Below, piece after piece: positions 56,781 through 64,000 of a DNA stretch of 64,000 nucleotides. The DNA is from Erythroxylum novogranatense (taxonomy: Eukaryota; Streptophyta; Magnoliopsida; Malpighiales; Erythroxylaceae): contig CM057233.1 of the NCBI GenBank assembly GCA_029891385.1, positions 53,336,063-53,400,062 of the forward strand. The letters run 5' to 3'. The position numbers were made by a program, and so were the translations under genes. Numbering within the stretch: position 1 is the stretch's first letter; each line of letters opens with the position of its first letter. The notes under the pieces were generated by a model. That model saw nothing but the letters and a program-made list of their open reading frames with translations. It was not told the origin of the DNA and did not search any database.

Positions 56781-58717
56781 ATGGAGAATGGAAATTGCTG
56801 CAATCTTAGAGTTGAAAACAGTGACTCTAGGGGTGCATTGATAGTTCTCGAGGGCTTGGACCGTAGTGGGAAGTCATCTCAATCTAACAGATTGCTTTCT
56901 TACTTGGACTCATTGGGCCATGCGGCTGAATTATGGCGGTTCCCTGATAGAACCACAAGTGTTGGACAGATGATATCTGCCTATCTTTCAAATAAGTCAC
57001 AGTTGGATGATCACACGATCCATCTCCTATTTAGTGCAAATCGATGGGAGAAAAGGTATGTTTAGTTGCTTTTGATTTCATTCTGCCATTTTTTTTTTGG
57101 GATGTTATGTACATACATAGGTCATCTCTATAAACCAATGTCTTCAAAACAAGACTGGCTTGAAAAACCACTGACTCTACTTGGTTGGCCTTTGATTCTT
57201 AAATATAATCCTTTGAAAGAAGATATTATTATATTTGTATATATGAGATGATGTGATAGGCAGAATAGCAGAGCAGTACCTTGGAACGTATTTTTTTTCC
57301 CCAAGAAATCTGTCTTTCAAGTCCAATCATAACCGTTTTGCATTATTGAAAAACAATTGCATTATAAACCCCAGAAGTCAAAATGTCATGGACAGCTTGT
57401 AGGATAATAATGCATATCTAAATTATGCTTTGGTATGATTATCCAGTGTTTCATTAGCATGGAAGTTTCAACTTGCACAATTTTTTCTTGAATACCTGAA
57501 ATCATTTTGCAGATCATTAATGGAAAACCAATTGAAAAAGGGGACTACTCTCATTGTTGACCGTTATTCTTATTCTGGAGTGGCTTTCTCATCTGCTAAA
57601 GGACTTGATGTCGAATGGTGTAAGGTTGGAAATGCTTAAAAGTACTTCTAGAATGATGTTATCTCCTTTCTGCAGTTGTAATGAATTCTTTGCAGGCACC
57701 AGAAGTGGGGTTATTGGCACCAGATCTAGTTGTGTACCTCGACATACCACCAGAGGTGTTTTGTTTTTTCTTTTAATATATTGTCCAACACAGTAAAGTG
57801 AATATTGAAGCCATGTCCATTCTTTAAAATGTTGATTACTTTGGGATGATAATTTCGCTAGTATATACTGTTGTTCATCTCCTCGATTTCTGGTGTCCTG
57901 TAATAAGGTTATGCTGCATAAGCCATTGTGAGGCCTCTGTAATAAGTGATTAAGACTGCATTGCTTGTATATGGGATCTTGACTGGGTCTAATTATAGAC
58001 GAAGTGAATGAGTAATTCTTATTATCTAACGATCTAGTCATTATTAGTTATCATATTGCTCTTTACATCTGGAACATGGACCACGGTAAAATTCTAAGAA
58101 CCATCACTTTGAATTGACTGTAATATTTCTTTATCAGCAGAGTTACTTTTTCTAAGTGTATATACTCTTACAATACACTGACACTTGATTCTGTCTGCCA
58201 ATGTTCAGAAAGCTGCAGAAAGAGGAGGCTATGGAGGTGAAAGGTATGAACAACTTGAGTTCCAAAGACAAGTTGCTCAATACTATCAAGCCCTTCGTGA
58301 TTCCTCTTGGAAGGTAAAATTTTCCATTCCGCCATTTTAGTTTCTGCCATCGACAAAAATCACATTGCTATTCATTGTTGTGATGCTGTGTATAGGGCAC
58401 ATTACTTCATAGCTTGGATGTATTCTTATGCAAACCAGTAAGCCAAATGACAATGGCCCCTCAACTTAAATCCAGCGCCTTTCTAAGATCTTTTTGGTTT
58501 TTATATTTATATTTGTATTCTTTTCTGTATTTGTTGTCTAGTTAAAGTACAGGCTACTTATGGACCCTCTTTTTACTGCATGTAATATCATGTATTGCAG
58601 ATTGTAGATGCTTGCCAAGCGATGGAAGATGTGGAGAAACAGCTGCAGGAAATTGTATCGGATCATGTCATAGCTTGTAAGAAGGGAAGACCCCTTTCCT
58701 ACCTCTGGTTAAGCTGA
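56781..58717 (+). CDS. Thymidylate (dTMP) kinase, ZEUS1-like
   Basis: Phosphorylates dTMP to dTDP for DNA synthesis. Coding exons: 56781-57055, 57513-57624, 57696-57755, 58209-58313 and 58601-58717, all GT-AG, giving 669 bp and 222 residues. The P-loop is GLDRSGKSS (25-33), followed by [19 protein letters not shown] with the conserved dTMP-site region. The DRY motif is at 108-110 in [11 protein letters not shown], and the LID segment [13 protein letters not shown] with its arginines is at about 151-163. It matches recalled Arabidopsis At5g59440 closely. The coding frame is open upstream to the acceptor at 56753 (QKKSYCSIR), as in the longer Arabidopsis form. The candidate exon 1, however, has no in-frame ATG before a stop, so translation is placed at 56781 and a cytosolic or nuclear form is predicted. 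An alternative upstream exon giving an organellar form cannot be excluded. Confidence 0.93.
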
Positions 58718-59261
58718 TTTTACTCATAGATTTGATGTGCTAAGGGACTTTGAATTCACTTTAGGACCTTATATTGTTCGAATGTATTTCAAGCCCTCTC
58801 AGAACACGAAGTCGTGCCTTTGATTTTGATGTTGATGGTAAAAATTTGCTACCGGCCACTGGCATGATATAGGATTGTATGAATATGAGAGTGAAGGTAA
58901 GGCGAGAATTTATTGTGTGATTCCTCTTATTGTAAATCTTTCGAAGGGACGTGGTTTTTGTAGCAATTGGGAATTATTGGTGTCGTAATCTCTGTGAAGA
59001 AGATTTGAGTATTATGTTACTACGAGCAAAAGAAAATAAAGTGAATATAAAAATCAAAACATACCTTCTAACAAGAACTCAATAGAATAAGTCCGAATAT
59101 ATAAATATAACGAGCTGATCTAATATTTTCCTAAAATGATCATTAAATTTTAAATAGAAGGTATGCATAGTACAGGTAATGCCTTTTGCTCTGCCCCGAT
59201 CGAGGCCACTGATTTATTGGTCAAATCACTCCCTAAAAGTCACTCCCTAAAAGTTAAGAAT
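58718..59261 (+). other. 3' flank of the thymidylate kinase gene
   Basis: Probable 3' UTR followed by AT-rich intergenic DNA. An aataaa-like signal lies near 59035. A 14-bp direct duplication (cactccctaaaagt) occurs at 59227-59255. No gene. Confidence 0.45.
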
Positions 59262-59433
59262 ATAGATCTTCTATCTAATATTATGATGTTTTATTGTGTC
59301 CAATAAATTTTAACCATTTATTTATGTCGATTCTATTTAGGTTTTGCATGGATTCCGTGTGAGTCTCGCAAAATAAATGGTTGAAATTTTATGAGATATA
59401 ATAAGATAGGGTAATATTAGATAGAGGATTATA
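59262..59433. mobile_element. Small inverted-repeat element (MITE-like)
   Basis: About 172 bp that folds on itself. The left arm (tctatctaatatt, then ccaataaattttaaccattta) pairs with the right arm (aaataaatggttgaaatttta, then aatattagataga) with few mismatches, and only about 35 bp lies between the inner arms. No coding capacity. The target duplication is unclear. Confidence 0.7.
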
Positions 59434-59779
59434 ATTCGGAAGCTAAACTGCAACCACCAAAGAGTTCCAGTGCATTACATTTTCAGCATAGAAATTAGCA
59501 GGAGAATTGGTGAAAATCTACCGTTATTGTGATAATTAAACCCGTTTAGCCATTCCAGCGACACTGATCTAAATTGCAGTATAATATAAGCAACCCCATT
59601 TAATGGGTCTTTCTTACTCACTCTGAGCCTCACCACATTACAGCCATTGTAATTGGAGACTTTGTCACGGGACAAAGACAAAGAACAGATTATACAAAAA
59701 GAGAAGAATAAGAAGCCACAAAATTAACTCAAACCCACAAAGTGCCCAGCCCACATTAATGATGACATCATTCGCTTGT
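59434..59779 (-). other. 3' flank of the ERF gene
   Basis: AT-rich DNA between the MITE and the stop codon of the ERF gene, presumably including its 3' UTR. No other gene was seen. Confidence 0.45.
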
Positions 59780-60589
59780 TCAAAAGAAATAAGCAGAGGA
59801 GCCCAAGTCAAAGGCATCAGGTGCGGATGCTTCTGACACCGGCGGCATTCTGCTAAAAAGCGGGCTGTGAACGTACTCGCCAGTGCTGCAATACTCAAAA
59901 AACGAACTAGACTCGTACCCTTCAGTACTACCCATGATGTTAATATCATCACGGCCCTGATCAAACCCCATCGACCTTGGAGTGCCACCACTCCAGCCAC
60001 TTTGATTTCTAGCTTGGACATCCCAGTTGCCGCCCGAGTCCATGAGCTGCAGTCCAGAATTTGCTGAGAAGGCGTCTGATAAATCACATGGCAAAGGAGG
60101 AAGATCATTGTTTTCAACATTATCATCAAGAGGATGTTGATAGTGATGATAGTATGCAGGAGGAGTACTAGTGGTGGTTAACATTGTTGGAGGACTAAAA
60201 AAGGGAGTAGGGTTGGCGAAGTAATCAGGAGGTTGCTGATGAACGTCTTGTTGTTGTATGGATTGCGAACGCGAATCATCAGGAGAGATAATGGAGGTGA
60301 CAGAAGAACGAGGCGACATGTCGGAATAAACAAAGTTGGTACGAGCTCGAGGGCCGCGCATGGAGCGAGCAGCCCTGTCGTAGGCCAAGGCAGCTTCTTG
60401 GGCAGTGTCGAAGGTGCCTAACCAATGCCTTTCTTTCGTTGAAGGGTCTCTTATTTCTGCTGCATATCTTCCCCATGGCCTTCTCCGCACACCAAGAAAC
60501 CTTACGCCATTGTTATTTGTTTCCAGTTGCTGCGCTGATGATGATTGTGACTGCTTCTTTTTGGCCTTTGAAGACGAGAATGGATTCAT
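59780..60589 (-). CDS. LEP: AP2/ERF transcription factor, LEAFY PETIOLE-like (ERF group VIII-b)
   Basis: Nuclear DNA-binding regulator. Intronless, 269 residues from ATG 60589 ([13 protein letters not shown]). The frame is open 17 codons further up, to an ATG at 60640, but the shorter start matches the MN-S-SKSKKKQ beginning of Arabidopsis LEP. One AP2 domain covers about residues 30-87: [19 protein letters not shown] with the [10 protein letters not shown] core, [19 protein letters not shown], and [17 protein letters not shown]. The Ala and Asp at the ERF-diagnostic positions favour GCC-box binding. [14 protein letters not shown] and the C-terminal [16 protein letters not shown] (about 238-253) match the LEP-type C-terminal motif, which separates it from ESR1/DRN-like members. 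The middle is Gln-, Pro- and His-rich. In Arabidopsis LEP affects petiole and leaf development and germination; orthology is inferred. Confidence 0.93.
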   Translation of the reverse strand: MNPFSSSKAKKKQSQSSSAQQLETNNNGVRFLGVRRRPWGRYAAEIRDPSTKERHWLGTFDTAQEAALAYDRAARSMRGPRARTNFVYSDMSPRSSVTSIISPDDSRSQSIQQQDVHQQPPDYFANPTPFFSPPTMLTTTSTPPAYYHHYQHPLDDNVENNDLPPLPCDLSDAFSANSGLQLMDSGGNWDVQARNQSGWSGGTPRSMGFDQGRDDINIMGSTEGYESSSFFEYCSTGEYVHSPLFSRMPPVSEASAPDAFDLGSSAYFF

Positions 60590-60694
60590 ATTTGGTTTTG
60601 GGTTATTAGAAACAGAGAGAATGAGAACTATGCGGGACAAGCCTTGGCTCTTTGGTTAGTGTTTGGTGGGTGTGTTGATGTTGCTGGAGTCGTG

Positions 60695-60702
60695 TTTATA
60701 TA
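60695..60702 (-). promoter_or_regulatory. TATA box of the LEP-like gene
   Basis: On the minus strand this reads TATATAAA, about 106 bases upstream of the ATG at 60589, leaving a plausible short 5' leader. Confidence 0.7.
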
Positions 60703-62551
60703 AGATAAGAGAGTCTTCATGTTTTCGGCCTTGTACCATCAGTTCTCCTCTTTTCTCTAATATTGTATATCGCTAGAAAGACGATTTCAAGAATTCAAAG
60801 TTAAACTCCTTTAAGTCCTGACAATATATTAATTTGTTCTAAATCTCTTTAAATCAGTAACATATTGACTCATGCTCGTATCCAAAAGGACAAGAACCCT
60901 TATTATCTACTGAAATGATGAGAAGAGTTAAATAAGATGTGACTTTTGTCTTGAATGGTCCCGCATAGAACATGAAACCTCTGATTAAGATGAATTAATG
61001 AGTTTCAAAGGAAGCGATTAGAGATTTGTGATTGGCCATCACAAGCATGTTCTCTTATTAGATACTACCTTGTTAATTATTGTTCTTCAATCAAACAATT
61101 ATTAATCAGTGATTAATTTACTTCTGAATAGTCCAAAAGTTGTTACATTCTAATCATGCATGAATGGGGAACTAATCATGCACACTGCACGCAATCTTAA
61201 TAAGAAACATTTTTGGTAATGGCCCAAGATAAACTAATCACTCTCACATTGCACTTATCATTGCCACAGCCGAAAATCATCCCAAAATCATTGCATTCAT
61301 GTATAAGATAAGAAATCGTTCTTTTCTTTTCTGGGATTGGCAACTTGTCCATCATAATTATTTCAACCTTAATTACTGATCCTATTCATGTTACGAAGCT
61401 TGCTGTTTCTTTAATTATTACCAAAATTACTTTTAGATTTGCATGTACATGTATACATTTATTTGTGTTTTGTAAGAATTGGATCAAAGTTTAAATTGTT
61501 GTTAGTCCAGATTTGTCGGTTACACAATCTCTTCAACCGTCATATACAACTGAAATAACCGACCATTATAAACTCAAAGAAAACAAGAAATTTACTGTTG
61601 GTCAAATAATACTGAAATATTAACATGTCGAATAATAATTAATCATCCCAAATGCACCCCAGAATGATAAGAAACATGTATGGCTTTCTTCCTGTCGGTT
61701 AAATTACAGAAAGTTATTTTGGTAATGGAATTGACTTGGCAATTAGTGTCTGAATTTTGGGTGGTTTGAAGCATTGGCTCGCCTTTTCTTTCTATCTAAG
61801 ATTATGGATAGAGAATATTTGAGATGTTGGGAGACATGTGAGGGAGAAAATTAAAATCCGACATATAAAAACGTATCTACTTAATATTATATATAGTAAT
61901 AGGTATGCCTTTTGATAAAGAAAACAAATACAAGTGCGTTGATTTTGGAGAGTGAACAAAATGCAAAATGAAGTGCCTTCTTGACTAAATGTTCCACGCC
62001 TTTGTTCATCATTAGTTATGCTCTTACTCGTGTTAAGTGAAAAAGCAAAGGAGAGTCACGTCGACCGAGTAATTAAAACAAAAGAAACCAAAAAAATAGG
62101 GGTGGGCGGTGGAACGATTAAAGCAAATTATTATTGCCAACATTTGAACATTCCGTTCAAAGTAAGAAAGGAAACTCATTGGCTGCACAGCTGTTAATGA
62201 ATAGCTAGCGACTATGAGCAGAGCATACCCTTGAGATGAGACATTATCTGTGATAGAAACAAGTTGGTCAAAAATAGGATTGGTGATTGCACAATATGAA
62301 GAAAGGGTTAGTGACAGCTCCACTGGGATTTGTATCAATTAAGATTATGCTGGACATTGGACAAGATCCCCTCATTTGGATGGGCGTTTGAACACTGAAA
62401 TTAAGTTTGTCTACTTCGATAAGTGCACAATTTAATTTAAGCTTCTTTATTTATTGTTTCCTTCGTCCCGATCCCTATAACAATTACTTGTTTCTCAGGC
62501 CTGGGAGGTTTTAACATCGCATATATCACAACCCATGATAATTCTTAATTA
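60703..62551 (-). other. Upstream region of the LEP-like gene, no gene seen
   Basis: AT-rich DNA expected to contain the distal promoter of the ERF gene. The open frame at 62033-62338 shows no family resemblance. No transposon was recognised before the MITE. Confidence 0.5.
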
Positions 62552-62810
62552 CTCCCTCCTATTCAAAATAAGTGTCGTTTTAGAGAGATGCACACTTATT
62601 AAAAAAGTTAGTGAAATGTTTGATATACCCTTATTAATTGCATGTTGAATTGTCTTGAAAATATAATATGTATAATTAGGATGCATGTGAGAGAAATTAA
62701 AGGGTAATTTTGGAAATAAAATTATAAACATGCATGAAAAATCGTGAACAATACTTATTTTAAATAATTAAAATATCTCTAAAATGACACTTATTTTAGA
62801 TATGAGGGAG
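62552..62810 (+). mobile_element. Stowaway-like MITE with intact terminal inverted repeats
   Basis: A 259-bp element flanked by TA on both sides (62550-62551 and 62811-62812). The left end starts CTCCCTCCTATTCAAAATAA and the right end, reversed, CTCCCTCATATCTAAAATAA. The inverted repeat runs for about 38 bp with few mismatches. The CTCCCT terminus and TA duplication are diagnostic of Tc1/mariner-related Stowaway MITEs. It has no coding capacity and is related to the decayed copy at 16700-16955. Confidence 0.95.
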
Positions 62811-62812
62811 TA

Positions 62813-64000
62813 TATGTTTGTCCATGAATCAATCTCATGCACATTAATTGAACGTGGAAAGCCTTTGTAATCGACTCGAAAGAAAGAATCTATTTTCATA
62901 TGCTGACCACCCTCATTTTAGTTTCACATACAAGCCCTTTTCTTGTCCAATTGCAATCTAGGTATTTGCCACAACTTCTCTTAAAAGTTGATGAATTTTC
63001 ATAGTAATTATGAAGGGTTCGGAGAAGTTTGAGAGGAGAATATAATAAAACACCCATGCCCATGCATGTCCTCACTTGGTGGGGCTTCCCATTAAAACAT
63101 GGATTAGATTTGGCCTTTATCCCGCCAACCATGTGCGGCCTAAGTGCGTAGCATGGAGTCTTGTGAAATTTATGTCCCGTAATACTTTCTATTGGATCTC
63201 CATGTTATAATAATCTACTTGTGAGTATCTCATAATGCAGAGAAACTGGAATAAAGAAGAAATTATGAACTTTGGATTCCCAATTTAATCGTATATGTTT
63301 AGGTTAACTCAATTTGGTGGGACAGGCTTGCAATAATATAATCAAGCATATTCCACTTTGGTTTTCGTCACTTTTTTTGAACTTCAAACGAATTAATGTA
63401 GACGCAAATATATTATAGGGACATCCAATTCCAACGAAACTAAGCAACTTCAATTAAGTACTAACTTATTAGTTTGATAATAAAATATATATAATTTTAA
63501 TTAATAACTATTATAATAAAATATAAAATATCAAGTTTAATAAAAGACAAAATAAATAAATGAACTAGTTAACTAAATTGACCAATCAAAATGGAGGAAA
63601 GAAATAAATAAAATAGAATTCTTATAAAAATATTTTTAAGGGTTATTCTTCGTTGTGACAAAGAAAGACATTTGTATGAAGGGCCTCTTTACCAGTTAAA
63701 AATTGAATTCCTAATTGGAGAGTGAACGTAAGCCAAGGGTTGTTTAATTCATCCATTGTAAATTTGATGATGAGGGGACTTCCATAAGCGAAAGTGATAA
63801 AGATCATATAAATCTCATCTTAATGAAATTAATTAAAAAAGTTCTAAAAGAAAATTAGGGAGAACAATTGAAAAAGAATAAGAAAACACTTAAATTATAC
63901 GGGATAACATTATTAGTTTGGACATTGATAAAATCTAAAATGATTTGGAAAGAATATGCTTTATAACTAATAACGATGAGGTACCCTCTTGCTTAAATTC
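62813..64000. other. Intergenic DNA to the right window edge
   Basis: AT-rich, increasingly so after 63400. Short open frames (for example 62896-63132) have no recognisable family. No gene, RNA gene or element was identified. Confidence 0.5.

Noticed and set aside
59665..60129. 154-codon minus-strand ORF overlapping the ERF gene
   Set aside because: Alternative frame within the C-terminal half of the ERF coding sequence; the AP2 frame is clearly the real one.

Overview
This is a 64 kb window of a plant nuclear genome, almost certainly a eudicot. The evidence is spliced GT-AG genes of plant-specific families, an AT-rich background, and plant LTR retrotransposons (Tat-type and Tekay-like gypsy, Ty1/copia), L1-type LINEs and Stowaway-like MITEs. 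The species cannot be fixed from the sequence alone. No bacterial-style systems, CRISPR arrays, rRNA genes or tRNA genes were seen.

Layout. 1-4046: decayed L1-type LINE on the + strand. 4398-4960: a (TAA)n microsatellite with a recurring 18-bp spacer. 5300-9311: AT-rich decayed LTR-like DNA, including a large imperfect inverted repeat and a probable solo LTR. 11078-16275 (-): nine-exon K+ transporter of the KUP/HAK/KT family, closest by recall to KUP4/TRH1. 16.7 kb: a decayed MITE related to one at 62.6 kb.

18645-47488 is one 28.8-kb nested retrotransposon block whose layers can be resolved to the base by target-site duplications (TSDs). A Tat-type gypsy element (18650-47483, TSD gatat, about 10.4 kb without insertions) was hit twice. 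Its gag holds a Tekay-like solo LTR (19689-28497, TSD ccgac), which itself carries, 12 bp from its left end, a coding-free gypsy derivative (19701-25691, minus orientation, TSD tcccg). Between gag and protease lies a Ty1/copia element (29586-39155, TSD ctaaa). The Tat element also carries an antisense coiled-coil ORF between pol and the 3' LTR (43927-46259, -) with its own TATA-like box.

47489-52030: LTR-like sequence with an orphan primer-binding site, a 16-bp minisatellite and a minus-strand LINE remnant. 52484-54013 (-): intronless organellar tyrosyl-tRNA synthetase, head to head with a thymidylate kinase gene (coding 56781-58717, +, six exons counting one untranslated). 59780-60589 (-): an AP2/ERF transcription factor with the LEAFY PETIOLE-type C-terminal motif. 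The last 3.4 kb is its upstream region, with a clean Stowaway-like MITE at 62552-62810.

The four single-copy genes are intact and look functional; nearly all of the remaining DNA that can be classified is mobile-element derived. Many one-base indels in the repeats may be real decay or assembly error; one recurrent pattern (CAGA versus CGA) is flagged.
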